A DNA stretch of 64,000 nt from Paulownia fortunei (GCA_019321725.1 CM033116.1:6714841-6778840), one strand, 5' to 3'. Numbered from the stretch's first letter, positions 24,701 to 37,879 are shown. Translations and numbers: made by a program. Notes: generated by a model not told the origin, from the sequence alone.

Positions 24701-25883
24701 TCATCTTTCTTCCAAAATTTGGAAGGCCAGGTTGATCGTTTGCCCGGACACGTGGGAAATTCTGGTCTCCGTGCACAGCCACTTCATATATTGTTTCTTC
24801 CTCACCATAATCATTCTTTGTCATCTGCTCATTCATCCTGACTGCTGCAGAAGAATTATCGCCTCGAGCTTTATACCGAGAAACAGGGATTCCAAAACCA
24901 TAGCGCCCTGACTTCATTTCGCTCTGGTGAGTTGAAGGAAAGTGATCTGCTAACTCTTTTGTTGTAGTAGTTTTCGGTCCAGCCAACTTCAAAGTTCCCC
25001 TGGAATTCAGCTTTCCATGTTTGGCTGGCTCAGTGGTAGTTTTTCGGCGACGAGCAGAAATATCTGATGCCGGACCCATGCTGTACCCAGAATACCGACC
25101 TGTCTTCTGGCCTAGCTTTCGATCCTTCGCCTTTGTGCCCCACATATCATCGCCCGACTCCTCTTGGTCAGAAGACTCTCCCCCAAACTCTTCCATATTC
25201 TCATTCATCAAACTCTTCTGACTCTTCATAATATTCAACACACGAAGCTTCTCCTCAATACTATAACCCCTGCAATTCAGCCATGCATCCCTTATCTGAC
25301 AAAGATTATTTACCATTGCATTCTGATGCTTTCTCAAGTTATGATAATGCTGTCTTCTCTGGAAGAAATTCAAACCCTGCCTATAAAGTGCCACCCTCGG
25401 TTCACACAACCCTCCTTTCAACATCTCAAACAACTTATCAACAGGGCTCCCAAAATGCAAGTTATCGCCGGCAAAAATCTCCTTCAGCGTGCGCACAAAA
25501 TTCTCTTGGTCCATATCAGGTAAATACCTGGCAAGACCAAATCTTTCCCCTTCGGTTAGAAACTCATTCCACACCTCCATAGACAGCACATCTTTTAACC
25601 CTGGAAGATCATACAATTCATAGGGAATGCTACAAGTTTGATCCCCGACCTGGCAAAACTCCTCCCCAGTTTCACCTAACTCCAGTAAATCAAAGTCATC
25701 AGAGCCCGCTCCAGAATCACAGTCATCAAACTCATCGTCGTCATCATCTGATTCAACAGCTGAAATAGAGTTTCGCCTCTGAAAATCTTCATCATCGCTA
25801 GACATAAGTGTGTCCCTACTGTGCAGCGAATGATACTCCGGGTCAAAACGAGCCACCTTGAAGGTATTCTTTTCAATCGCCAT
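21745..25883 (-). CDS. NFRKB-like INO80-complex subunit, left copy, apparent frameshift
   Basis: Plant homologue of nuclear factor related to kappa-B-binding protein, a subunit associated with the INO80 chromatin-remodelling complex; nuclear. It reads in two pieces: 25883-24675 (402 codons from ATG) and an overlapping frame ending at 21745. Together they make about 1,380 codons, close to the usual length of plant homologues. Piece one has an acidic Asp-rich N-terminus and a DEUBAD-like domain (about 88-190). Piece two has the basic nuclear-localisation motif PKKRKIK (about residue 379 of that piece) and the NFRKB winged-helix domain (about 680-830). Both pieces belong to one family, so a single gene with a one-base shift near 24682-24707 is more likely than two genes. 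An intron of 62-77 bp there is formally possible. Translations are identical to the right copy. Confidence 0.88.
24675..24710 (-). other. Frameshift site in the NFRKB-like gene (left copy)
   Basis: The first frame ends with a stop at 24675-24677 just after GRKMK. The second frame is already open through this stretch and continues as EEDIDSF and SARNDLHALGR, which has the character of the family. A missing single base (or two extra bases) inside the A/G-rich tract would restore one frame. The mirrored site at 58427-58462 is identical. Confidence 0.7.
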
Positions 25884-25971
25884 TCAACATTAACATAACC
25901 ATGAAAAACACCACATATACAAATCACCAAATTATCAGTATTTCAGAAACGGCTTCGTCCAATTCAAAACC

Positions 25972-26315
25972 CTAGAAAAGAAAAGTCACACCCACATAAC
26001 ATTTAACGGAAGAAAAACTCAATCCTTCAAACAGAGACGCGCCAACTCAGGAAAAAACAAAAGAAACAAAATGCACCAATCTCAAGAAATAATACCCCTT
26101 TTCAGAGGTCAATACACAATCCTAACAATCTATAAATCCAATTCAAAACCCTAACTAAACTAAAGAAAATCCAAGATTACAAAGCAGAGACGAAAAAACG
26201 CCAGATAAAAAACCCACAAAGGAAAAGAAAAATCAAACAGAAATAAGAAAATTAAGAACACTCTACAAGTGCCCAGATATAGAAAGGCGAAGAATGATCT
26301 GGGATCGAAAAGCAC
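25972..26315 (-). other. Putative 5' UTR intron of the NFRKB-like gene (left copy)
   Basis: On the minus strand, a donor after TTTCAG (GTGCTT) and an acceptor TTCTAG flank a T-rich stretch between a likely leader exon and the start codon at 25883. Another acceptor nearer the donor is possible, so the 3' end is uncertain. Confidence 0.45.
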
Positions 26316-26454
26316 CTGAAATTCGTTAATGAGAAAAAGAAGAGGCAAAACGCGCAGCAGAATTTTGGGGGTGATCAAGACTATGGGCTTGTAGCATGGA
26401 AACCCTAGATACAGATATAGAAAAGAGGGGAAGAAAGACTAACGAAACGGTTAT

Positions 26455-26515
26455 ATTGTATGTGTGTGAGAGAGAGTGTTTGTGTGTGTTGTGTGTGAGA
26501 GAGAGTACACTTGGA
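26455..26515 (-). repeat. GA/GT microsatellite in the presumed leader or promoter of the NFRKB-like gene
   Basis: TGTG and GAGAGA runs alternate about 600 bp upstream of the start codon. They read as CT/CA on the coding strand, common in plant leaders. The mirror is at 56620-56680. Confidence 0.8.
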
Positions 26516-26639
26516 CTTGGGTGGAAGAAGAAGAAGAAAGAAGACGACGAGTGTGAGCCGTCCGATTGAGGAAGAGACTGAAATGACAAAATTGGTCATA
26601 ACAAGAAGGAGGGAACAAAAATTAGTTTAAGAAAACTAA

Positions 26640-29600
26640 AAATAAAAGTTTATTTATTTTTGATAAATATTGGTCATATAATTTAAAGGATGTTTGGCTA
26701 AACTTATAAGTTCATAAACCATTTTATAAGTTTCATGCGCTATCTTTTTTTTTTTTTTAATAAATTTTATATTTTTTTATTAAGTTCAAAAATATTTTAA
26801 AAATTCATTTTTATTCTAATTGTATATTATTAATAGTTTTTTTATGTTTTATACATATATAAATATTTCTAATAAATTTAATTAATGTATTTGTATTGTT
26901 TTTTTTTTTTTTGTTTAATAAATTTTATACTTCTTTGTTATGTTTAAAAATATTTCAAAAATTCATATTTTATCTTAAATTATATATTTTTCAATAAAAT
27001 AATTTTTTTATATTTTATATACATAAATATTTTTAATAAAATTTAATTATTTTAATCTACTTTAATGTAATATTTTTACTTTTCTACTTAAATTTTATTC
27101 TTAATTATTTTATTTTTTATGTATATTATTTAATTTACTATCAATTATATTATATTAAACAAGTATATTATTTAGTTAACTAGACATAAAATAAAAATTA
27201 ATATATTAATATATTATTAATATATATTTGATGAAACAAAATAATTATTATAAATAAAATAATAAGAAATATTCTTTTTAGAGTAAAATTTAAACTAGAT
27301 AGATTTTAAATATGATGTAAAAGCTACACTATTTTAGTACAAAAGTTACATTAAAATAGAAATATGGGTTGAAAATGGCCTAATTCTTTCAATTTGATTA
27401 TAAATTTCAAAATTATTATTTTTAGTATTTTATAAGTTTCGTCTTATTTTACCTAAATATTTTAAAACTTTATTTTAAGATTAATATTTTATAAATTTTA
27501 AAATTATCTTATAAAATATAGGAGTTTTTCTCTAATAATTTAAATAAAGTTAGTCAAATAAGTTCTTAATTGATTCGAGCGCTAAAGTCATTAGTATTAT
27601 AATTTTATTCCTCATTAATTAATTTTTCGATAAATTTAACTATACTAATTGTAATATATTTGTTTAAGCGAGGAGTGAGTCAAGCTTACTTCAGGCTCGA
27701 TTTGAATTGAATAAGCTTCTATTTTAAACAATCTGTGAATCTTGCAAGTTTATTTTCTGTAAGCTCCAACTTAATTGATTAATTGAGATTTAAGTGAACT
27801 TATGACCTGCTCAAACTATTAAAATGCTTTTGATTGATTCTAATCAATTCAAATCACCTTCGTTGATGGAATAAATTCAATTTAGAAACCTAATTATTTT
27901 TCGTGTAAAGTTAATCTATATCTTGGATATCCATAGTACATCAAATTTATTCTAATAAATTCAATTTGGATAGTAATTAAGGGATTTGCTTTTGGGAATT
28001 TGGAAGAAATAACACAACTAACTTGTACATGGGTATTTGATTTTTGAATTCTTCAATTCAATAATGAGAAGAAAAAAAGCCAAAAGATAGAAGAAATAAG
28101 GGAGAGAGGAAGAAATCTCTCAAGGGTGTCGAAAATTGCACTAATTAAAGTGCCAATTATATATCCATCTTCTAATTTTTCACGACTTCCTGGCACAAGT
28201 AGAAAATTAATATATAGTTTTCAAAACTCATCCAACTATTTTATTTTATTTGAATTTTTAACTATTTATTTTAGATTTAAAAAATTTACATGATTACCCA
28301 TGAAATTGGAAGAGCTTCAAAATTTAGATAAAATGTGGACTAAGCCCATACTCAATCTATTTTTATAATTTTCTTTTATATATATAAAAAGGTGAAGGTA
28401 GGATGAAATACTAAAATGCCTTGTCTTTTTATTTTATTTTATTTTTAAAAAAGGGTGACGTGGACTCCATCCATACTTTATATATATATATATAAATAAA
28501 AAACTTAGTTTAAATTCTTATATATATATATATATATATATATAAAGGTGAAGGCGGGGTTGAACTCCATGCCTTCACCTTTTGTTTTATTTCATTTTTA
28601 AAAACAAGGGTGACATGGACTCCATCCATGCTTTCACATTTATTTTTTATTTTTTATTTTTTATTTTTAATTTTTTAAGTGAAAAATATGATATAATATT
28701 TGTATTGAGTGATATGTTATGGTGATATAGGAATTTTTTGGATGTTAGTTATGTATATAAATAAATTATGAATTATGTGACACTAAAGGGCTAATTTAGA
28801 TTTATAGAAAAAATTGGTAAAATTAATTGAATAGAATAGGATTACATTGTTCATGAATATTATAATATGTGAGAGTTATATATTTAGATTGTATGACTAA
28901 AAATTTTACAAAATGAGATATTAGTTACATTTTGTTTGTATCAGGGGAATAATTAGGATAGTACGGGAAATGTCTTAATTACCGGGACAAAACTTGTTGC
29001 ATTAAGCCTGATTAGCCAAATTTGTTCTTGATCAATTTGTGAGGCTGTGAGGCCTTTCCTCTAAGATTAGAAGCTCCACTATTTCGACTGAAAATCAATA
29101 GAAAATATTTTGAAAATGTTTTTCTTACAAATTAAACAGATCCAGATGAAATAAGAAGAAAACCATAATCAAAATAAGATGGAAAAAAATGAGATAGAAC
29201 ACTCTACTATACAAAATCATTAACGTGTGTGCTGATGTCAAGTAAATAACAAATATAATATATATCCATCAATAATAAAAGATTTTATAGTGTCAAAATA
29301 TGTTCTGTCATTAAGTTTATATATTTCAATTCTAAGAAAAAAAGTATACAAAAAAAAAAAAAAAAAAAAAAAAAGAACAAAATCAGAATGGCTTGGTTGC
29401 TTCTCAGCAATTTAGAAGATCAAGTTAAATACTTTGAAGATAACCAAAATCTCTTGACAGTGTTTGTAGGAAATAAAGAAAGGTGAGAAATATATATGTG
29501 TGTGTGTGTGTGTGTACACACAAATATTGTCCAAATAAAACACAATATTATTGTAGAAAATATACAAAGTTTATGAAATGAAAGTGTTCTATTCGAGCAC

Positions 29601-29985
29601 CCTTGTTCAGATTCTTGACATTACCAGGGAGAGGTAAGGTTTCTTCTCTGAAGACGAAGGATGGGGATCTGGCCTTCCATATGTATTAGAGTTGTAATAC
29701 CATTTTAAAGGGCATTTTCGTCAATGTATCTCGATTTTCAAGTGCAAAGATGTACATTTAGATTTTATGGATTCTGCGCCAAGCTGAAGATTATACTATA
29801 TTGGGGTGCATGGGCTCATTATTTGTCCTTCAAATGAGTGATACTAAACAACACACTAATCTGTCATGGGCTGGCACGTTGAATACCAACTCCTTGACCT
29901 GGCCTGATCCAATTGTCTACAGTATAGTAAATCAATCAAATCAAATCAAAATTAAAAATTAGGTATGTAAGAAAATAAAATAAAA
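26640..29985. other. AT-rich intergenic DNA with short hairpin repeats (left copy)
   Basis: No gene was recognised. The notable content is a TA microsatellite at 28511-28544 and repeated short units around 28389-28640, in which AAGGTGAAGG and its complement CCTTCACCTT bracket about 20 bp, alternating with GGGTGACRTGGACTCCATCCAT. A run of 25 A lies at 29350-29374 and a TG microsatellite at 29498-29515. Confidence 0.6.
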
Positions 29986-29989
29986 AAAA

Positions 29990-30830
29990 AATAATTTTGT
30001 ATTCGAGTTTAATTTTTACAAAAATTTGATATTCAGTTCGATTTCGATATTTTAGTTTTGGTTTGTCAAATACTGAATTTTTATATATTTAATTTTTATA
30101 TATAAAAATAAAAAAATAATTGTGATTTTAATATTTATTTATTTTTTAATATTCTTTATTTTTAATAAATTCAGTTAATCAAACTATCAAAAAAATAGTA
30201 ATAACAAAATCAAATTGATTAATTTAATCCGATATTTGGTCTTATATTTTGGCGTACAAACTTTTTAGTGTACTGAAATTTCAATTTGGTTCGTGTTGGT
30301 TTTTATAGAATGAAAACCTCTACTAAAGAGACACAAACTTACAAAATTTGATAACTTAACTTTTTCAATTATCAAATTGATTCGATATTTCATTTTCAGA
30401 AAAATATTTTTGAATTATTTTTATTAAAAATTATTTCATGAACTGAAATTTGGTATGCCAAAATGTCATATTTAATAACAAACCAAATTAATCGATTTGA
30501 TTATTGCACAATTTTTTCAGTATTTGGATTAACTTGTTTTTTTAAAAATAAAAAAAAAGTATTAAAAAATACATAGTAAAATCATAATTATATTGTTTTT
30601 CTTATTTTTGGGTGAGTAAAAAATAAATAATAGTATAAAATAATTAATAGATATAAAACTATGCATATAAAAATAATAATTTGATGTTCAATGCAATTCG
30701 ATAATCCGAAACCAAAAAATCAAAATTGAACTGAATATCAAATTTTATAAAAATTAAAATTAAATTCCAAATCAATTTTTTGAGATTTCGTAAGTATCGA
30801 ATTTTTTGATTTAATTTAGATAATTTACAA
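29990..30830. mobile_element. Foldback-like repeat, about 840 bp (left copy)
   Basis: The segment near 30000-30075 pairs with the reverse complement of about 30700-30800. The shared core is TTTGATATTCAGTT followed by a region with TTTTGGTTT. The interior is AT-rich with further internal complementarity and no coding potential. It is probably an old non-autonomous DNA transposon. The mirror is at about 52305-53145. Confidence 0.5.
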
Positions 30831-33815
30831 AACTGTGAACACCATTATTCTTTAACGTCAAATATGCATAATTTATTTATGCATATGATCAGCCTTCTAA
30901 AAATCCACAAAAACACCATAACACATCACCAAATACATACAAAAATACATACAAGATCACCATATTTCTTACTTAAATAAATAAATAAATAATAAAAACA
31001 TAAAAATAAAATAAAGGTGAAGGCGTGAATTTCATCCAATCCTTCACCTTTCAAAAAACAAATTAACAAAAAGGTGAAAGCATGCCTTAAAAAGCGTGTA
31101 CTCTATCTACCTATTTACCTAAATTTGAAACACCTCAATTTCACAATAATGAGAGTTTTTTCTTAAATCCATAATCAACATATAAAAACCCTACCTTATT
31201 TCCTTTTCCTTCTAGAATTAAATTTTTTTAAATTTTTTGTTCTAATGGATCTTATTTCAATCAAGCTCATACTCATAGGATCTAGACTTAAAATTAATTA
31301 AATTTAATTAATTAATCTCATCAAATAATTCACCGTACGAATTAATTAAGATTTATTTAATTTATTGGTAGAATCAATTAATTAAATGCATTATCTGGGC
31401 TTCCCCTAATTTTATTAATTGAAGCCCAATAATCATTTGATCTAATTAATTAATTTACTTAATTAAATAATTATATTATTATCCTTAATTTTAAAAATCC
31501 ACCAATCATAATTATTGTCTAATAATATACAATGAAAATCTAGATATAAGCGAAGTATCAAAATTTTTCAATTTACAACTGCCACCAATTAATCTCCTAA
31601 TTGGGAATAGAATATAGATTACTAGTTGAAACCCAATGCTGAAATTAAGATACTTTTTTTCTAACCATCATCCTATTTTGACCAAAAATTTTTAAGTCAA
31701 GAATCATGAAAAATATAGAAGATTATCATATATATCTACATAGGTGATGAATCTTTCATTGACCACTTATTCACCTTCATGTATAATTAAATTCCACTCA
31801 AAATATTCCCTTTTTTGTTATCATATAATTGAAGAAAAAATTAAAGTATAATTAATTATAAATAAGATTACCTTGATACCTCAAGTTTAAAAAACTAATT
31901 TTGCACTTCACAACGTGGAAATTTCATATTCAGCAATGTCTTATTTTCAATTAGGAATTTATTGACAAGATAGTTTAATGTACTTATTTTCTAACAAACA
32001 CTTACATATATGAACTAGTATTTCTAAATCAATATCTATGAAACAAGAGATTATCATTTCCAGCATTCGTATATGTAAGTTTTGCTAAATCATTAATAAA
32101 CTATTTTAATGATTCTCAACTTAAAATAATTTTAAATAAAAATTATAAATGTGTATTTCATAATGTACGACTATGTCCATAACTATCTATGATCTAAGGA
32201 ATTTATTTGAATTTTTTAATTACAAATAATCATAAAGAAACACCTAATTTTTTATATTGATTGAAAAAAATATCTATTACAAAAATATAAAAATGGTCAA
32301 TTTAATTGCCTACTCGAGCATTACTCTAATTAATAATTGATTGTTTTTGATAAAGAGACGAACTGTAATTGAAACGGGTAATATGAAATATGTGTAGAAT
32401 TTAAAAATAAATGAACTATATGTATATCATTTACACAAAAAGGAGCACATAGGATATGATAAAAGAAAAAAAATTGAAAATCAAGATGGGATAAATACGG
32501 ACAATTGAAATAAAGCATTGATTGCTTTGATATATTTGTAGAAGGAAATATCTGTGAAATAGTAAGACTTTTCAACTGCTAAACATGTGTATACATAATT
32601 ATATGTAATATAGATTTGTTGTATATGTAATATTTGAGCTGAACTCGTATTTTCAGACCCTAAGTCACAATTTCAACTTTAGTTTTTTTTATGAAAATTT
32701 CTGTTCATCTTATTTATAATGTAAGTTAAAGAAGTCGATAATTTCAAAGTTATTTTCCTAAATATTATATCAGTGAATATATTTTTAGGTTTTAATGGCA
32801 ACCTTTTTTAAAATTTAAATTTTTTTGTTGAAATTTCTACAAAAGATATACATGTGTTTTGTTTATTTGGAATTTATAGATAACAAATAATGCTATCTCT
32901 TTAAGTTTATACATATATTTCCTTTTATCCCTCCAAATCAGAATTTCTAATCAGGATTGGAATTCTATTATTAGAATTTCATCATTTCCTAGGAATATAT
33001 GGGAAAGGGAGAAAAAGGAATAAGGACAAAATAAATAAAAATGAAAAAAGTTAAAAAAAAAAGGGGTAGGAAAAAGGAAAATTATCGATTTAATGAACAT
33101 GTCGCAATTTCCAGTACTCAACAAACGAAAAGACGAAAATTAGGGCAAAAATTGATTTACAGGGCTAGCTCAGTATGGTGAACTCCTAGGTATTGGGATC
33201 ATTTTCAAAATCACACTCATTTTATGAGACCAAAAGTGTAATTAACTTCAAAGTTGAACTTGATAAGACAAAAAAATAAAATATTATTCAAGACAGTTAA
33301 TAAACTAGCAATAAAATTCCTAAAAATAATTTAATTCACAATCTTATACATATAGTCTAATACATGTGTTCCTATGTTTGTAATATTGTATGTATATACT
33401 TTTTGAACAAAAAGAAAATACTTACTTTAAGTAAAATAGATATAGTTTACAAGGACTACTAATTTTTCTAGTTACAACATTTTTTTTGTTCTCAATCCAT
33501 ATCTAAAATATAGTCCAAAAACAGAGTACAAGAGTCATAGAGATCTCATATTTGCAATTTTTTTCTATTAGGTCCGCTACCATATTTAATTCCCTATAAA
33601 AAAAAATTATGATTGCTTACTGGAGTTTAATCAATATGATCCAATAGAGCTTTGTGGGGAATTCTTTCAATTCAAACTTCAATTGATTAAGAAAGTGGAA
33701 TCAGTTTCAATAATTATAGAAAAAATTATGCTTACGGGAATAGGAAGTTTTTAAATAAAAAAATACATAATAAATTTTAACTAACTAAATAGAAGTGATT
33801 GCCAAGCTTTAAATT
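30831..33815. other. AT-rich intergenic DNA crossing the inner edge of the left arm
   Basis: Nothing coding was recognised. Two more copies of the GGTGAAGGC hairpin unit lie at 31013-31095. The mirrored part of this stretch ends at 32283. From 32284 on, the sequence is single-copy within the window, with no boundary signal at the transition. Confidence 0.55.
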
Positions 33816-34248
33816 TATTGGTCCCAAACAGTTTAAGAGGAGGTGAATAAATCTTTTAAAAAATTTCAAACCTTTTCAAAAAATAATTTTATACAGAGCT
33901 TTATATTTGGTACTTTTGAAGATGCAATTGCCTAATTTTGTTCAGTTAAATAAAGATAATGTTAAACACTTAGTAGTTCTAGTTAGCATAGGCTTACAAA
34001 AATTACTTATTGAACTACCGAGTCATGCAACAGAAATATTTGAACACTTAAATACTTTAAGCAACAATTTTATATGTTGTGTAGTGTAATTAGATAATAT
34101 AAACACTAAAATGAAACTGCAGAAAGTAAATGACACAACAGTTTATACTGGTTTAAAAGAGGAGTAATCCTTCTACATTCACTCTATTATTGACTCCCAA
34201 GAGGAATTTATTAAAATTATTTTTCAAGTATACAACTTTATTGTATTA
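33816..34248 (-). repeat. Copia 3' LTR, distal part
   Basis: Matches 46785-47190 of the 5' LTR with many small differences; for example TTTATACAGAGC, ATGCAACAGAAATATTTGAA and GATAATATAAA have close counterparts there. It stops at the Gypsy insertion point. Confidence 0.82.
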
Positions 34249-36985
34249 TGTTATGGAATTTGTTGAACGCAAGTACATGTTATCGTTAAGAAGTAATAAA
34301 GTGATAAGTACAATGTCGTTTCCATAAGAACTGTTGAATTATTAAGTACCGAAATTTTGTTAACTCTAAATTTTATTTGAATAAATGAAAATGAGTATTT
34401 ACGATTACAAATTAAATCTAACTAAACTAACTAATCATCAAAATCAAGTAACGATGATTATGATTTCATTATAATTAATCCGAATTGAATAATTTATCTT
34501 ATTAATCTCAATTTCTTTTCCAAGTGATAATCAAGAATTCTTAAATTATCCACTAGCCTCTCATGAGGTCTAACAGAAATATAATCAATTGCTAACCCAC
34601 TATATTCCTATGTAAATTACAACAATCAATAATTTTTCTAGGTTTTATGGATCTCAAGCATGACCACACAATCATGTAAGTATATTCCTATTTCACATGC
34701 AATTTATAGTTTTCTACACATAAAACTAGACACATATATCACCTCCTGGGTTAATATGATTAGCAAATTATTCAATTAGTGGCTAAGTAATTGAAAACAT
34801 TAAGAACCATATAGACAAATCAACTTGAAAAATAAATCAAGAATTAAATTGATATAAATATTCAAAATATTTTAATTAGATTATATCACAACCCTATAAA
34901 AATAAATTAATTCATGATGAAAAAAATAAATAATAACTTAACAATATAATTAAATAAAAAAGAAGAAAATAAAATAAAATTTGGAAGTAGGATGAGTTTA
35001 TTCCCTTGTAGATGTCTTCTCCTCAAATCTTGGAAGAAACCTCTCATTTTTTTTTTCTCTTCTTCCTTCTTTTTTCTTGGTTTGTTTTCTCTCCTCTCCC
35101 TCTTTCCCTCTCTAAAATATGAATTGGAGGCTTTTGAGATATTAAAAATCATATAAGAGATGCCCTAAAGAAGGCAAAATGTCTATTTTAGCCTTATTTG
35201 TCCGCCTGGCAGCACCTAAGCGCTGCACATTATGTCCAAAACAATTTCTCCAATGTCTGTAGTCTTTTTCAATTAATTTTTCACCACTTTTTAGGCCAAA
35301 ATAACTTTTAGTATCTTCATATGAATTGTATCCCTTTTACTTATCTTTCTACATATTCATGAATCAGTTCAATATCACATCTGTAGAGAGAGTTATGCCT
35401 AAAATACTAAGATATGTTATACAAAAAGTTTTTGTCCAGTGTTGAATCTTGAACCCAGTTTTTCTCATTAAAATCAAAGGAATTGGATTTTGTGGTAAAC
35501 ATAAAAATTGTAAATATATCTCTTAAATCTTCAATGACTCAAAAATCAAGTTAATATGATATTAGAGTAAAGATTTTTAATTGAAATACAAACACTAGCA
35601 TCATTAGCAGCACAATGCAGGTTTTTTCAAAATTTCAACCAAGTTTTTGTTTATTTCCATTTTCTTCTCATTTTACCCTTACCTATAAGATTTCAAACTA
35701 AATGGATAAAAAATAACATAAACACTCGAAAACTATATAAAAAATTAAGCAAATAGTACTCAATTAATGGGTATAAAATCCATTCATCAAATACCCCCAA
35801 ACTTAATATTTTGCTAGTCCTCGTGCAAAAGAAAGAAATAAAACAAGTAAAATAACAAGTGATAATCAAACCTACTAACAAATGAGCCTAAAAAATTATT
35901 GTGAGTTATAACTTAAGGAAATCTCAAAATATCATCAAAATGCATGATTTCAACTCGAGTGCCAAATTCACTCATATTTAAATACTTTGAGAGTGTGTGT
36001 GTGTCTAGCCTTTTATATCTAACTTTTCGTCACTCGGATTGATTTATGCAAACTCATAACTAAATTATTGATATCTTATTTATGTGATTTTAACTCCATA
36101 GGTTTGTTTTTTATATCACTCTCCACTAATGTAGACTAACATAATATCAAGGATAATTAGGACTTCGAAAGCTTGTAAGGTGTGGTTAGGGTAATGGTAG
36201 GATAAAAGATAATATATGACTCAAATTACTCATAGCACATAACTATTCTAGAACCTTGTTAATAAGTACCACCACATCACCATCTCATATATTTACGAAC
36301 CTTTCAACTCTTGATTTTTCACACCACTTTATTCACTAAACTCCTTTCGTTTTTTTTCACATTTTTTGAAGTACTACACCCTCAAACTTATTTGTTTTTA
36401 TGAATAATGGGTGTTGCACTATTTTCTTATATTTTTTTTACATTTTTTTGGGAGTTTTGTACAAATCGCCACCTCTCTTTTGCAAAAAAAAGGTATCGAG
36501 TTCACATAAACTTTTTTTAAGTAAACAGAAAAATCAAATGTTTAAGACTATGCGCTTAATATGTCAAAGGATTATAAGAAAGGTAAAAATACCACAAGAG
36601 TCAAGCACATACATAAACAGAATATTCATCAATTTTAAAAAGTTATAAACAAACAAGATCAAATGAAGCACATACATCCACCCCTAAATTTAAAACTAAC
36701 ATTGTCCTTAATATTATGTAAAGTAAGATAAGGTGTAGAAGACTTTCCTGAATGGTGTTAGTTCTCATTAACTTCATCATCATCCTTTTTTAGAACAATG
36801 ATGAACGTGCATTTATTAGTTGGTGGCATATCACTCCTTATTTTACAAATTTTCCCCCAAACTTTAGTTAGATCCTGAAATGATAAACAAAATTTTTCAT
36901 CAAACTAAAAGAAAAAAATAAATATTAAACAAGTAAAAAAAACTACGCAATAAAAATAAAAAAAATATAAAACACTTGGTTTGCC
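34249..36985 (-). other. Gypsy 3' LTR and post-pol non-coding region
   Basis: 34249 to roughly 35500 resembles an LTR; its start matches the 5' LTR remnant at 39360-39466. The rest, to 36985, contains a stretch reading ACCCCCAAACTTAATATTTTGC (35794 on), known as a non-coding motif beside Gypsy elements, and T-rich tracts. The inner end of the LTR cannot be placed because the 5' copy is truncated. No open frame with protein character was found. Confidence 0.55.
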
Positions 36986-37312
36986 TCCCAAAAAGCGCTT
37001 AGTGTATAGTCTTCAGGCAGACTATCTTTGGATCTCATCACCCTAGGTCTGGTAAAATGATAATAGACTCATTGAGGCTCCCTCCACTATCATTGTATCC
37101 TTTCAGTCGTTGCCAACTCGCTTGGTACACAAATCCCAAAGTTTCAAGATCATCTTTGTTTGAAATTCCAAATGAACAAGTTGTTAAACGCTAAGATGGT
37201 TGTTTCTCTGAAATAGTCACTTTCATGCATTTGTCAACAGTTTCCACTAAAAAAGCAACTATCAACTCCACTTGGATATTTTATCTCCTTGAACATATTG
37301 AATGAAACTTGT

Positions 37313-37680
37313 TCATTTTTTAACTCTCAAATAAACTCTCCCTTCTGCACATCGATAAGAGCTCTTCTCATAGCTAAAAATGGTCGACCAAGAATTATTG
37401 GAATATCTTGATCTTTCTCTATGTCTAATACGATTAAATCTATATGGAAGATGAACTTGTCCATTTTCACTAGCACATCTTCGATTATTCCCTAGGGTAC
37501 TTAATAGACCTATCAGCGAGTTGCAGAGATATAGTGGTTGCCTTTGCTTCTCCAAGCCCAAGTTTCCTATATACAAAGAGAGACGTTAGATTTATACTTG
37601 CACCTAAATTGCATAAAGCTTTATCAAAAAGCGAATTTCCAATGGTGTAAGGAATCGTAAAAACTCCATGGATCTTTCAA
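37313..37680 (-). pseudogene. Gypsy aspartic protease, catalytic Asp replaced
   Basis: The minus strand encodes the Athila-type protease region: an LGASINL motif (about 37610-37588), LGLGEAKATTISLQLADRS, and downstream GRPFLAMRRALIDVQKGE (about 37395-37340). A frame change lies between the active-site motif and the next block. In this family the residue before LGAS is the catalytic aspartate. Here the codon at 37608-37610 reads AAT (Asn), so the enzyme would be inactive even without the frame change. Confidence 0.78.
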
Positions 37681-37879
37681 CTTGGGTGACAACTTCTTTT
37701 GTAGGATGGTGCTGCATTCCTTAGTAAGTATCACTGTCTCATATTCCTTCAGTTTTTTTTTTATTGGAGATGATCACCTTTATGAATTTTATGTAATTGG
37801 GCATTTGTTTTAAGACATCTACAAAAGGAATGTTAATGGACAACTTTTTAAAAACATCCAACAACTTAGAAAATTGCTT

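Larger units (their letters stand above)
19137..32283. repeat. Left arm of a giant inverted duplication
   Basis: This segment is the reverse complement of 50853-64000. Paired positions add up to about 83,137 near the outer end and through the gene, and to 83,134-83,136 further in, the changes reflecting small indels. All six-frame translations agree across the NFRKB-like gene. Observed differences are few and non-coding, for example a C/T difference at 28227 versus 54906 (plus-strand comparison), a changed C run at 28121-28130 versus 55001-55010, and a T run of 14 versus 15 at 26889 versus 56221. The inner edge at 32283 has no transposon end or repeat boundary. The outer edge lies beyond what the window can show. 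Confidence 0.97.

Noticed and set aside
33165..33205. tRNA-like start (GGGCTAGCTCAGTATGGTG)
   Set aside because: The A-box-like string is not followed by a T-loop box or acceptor stem pairing.
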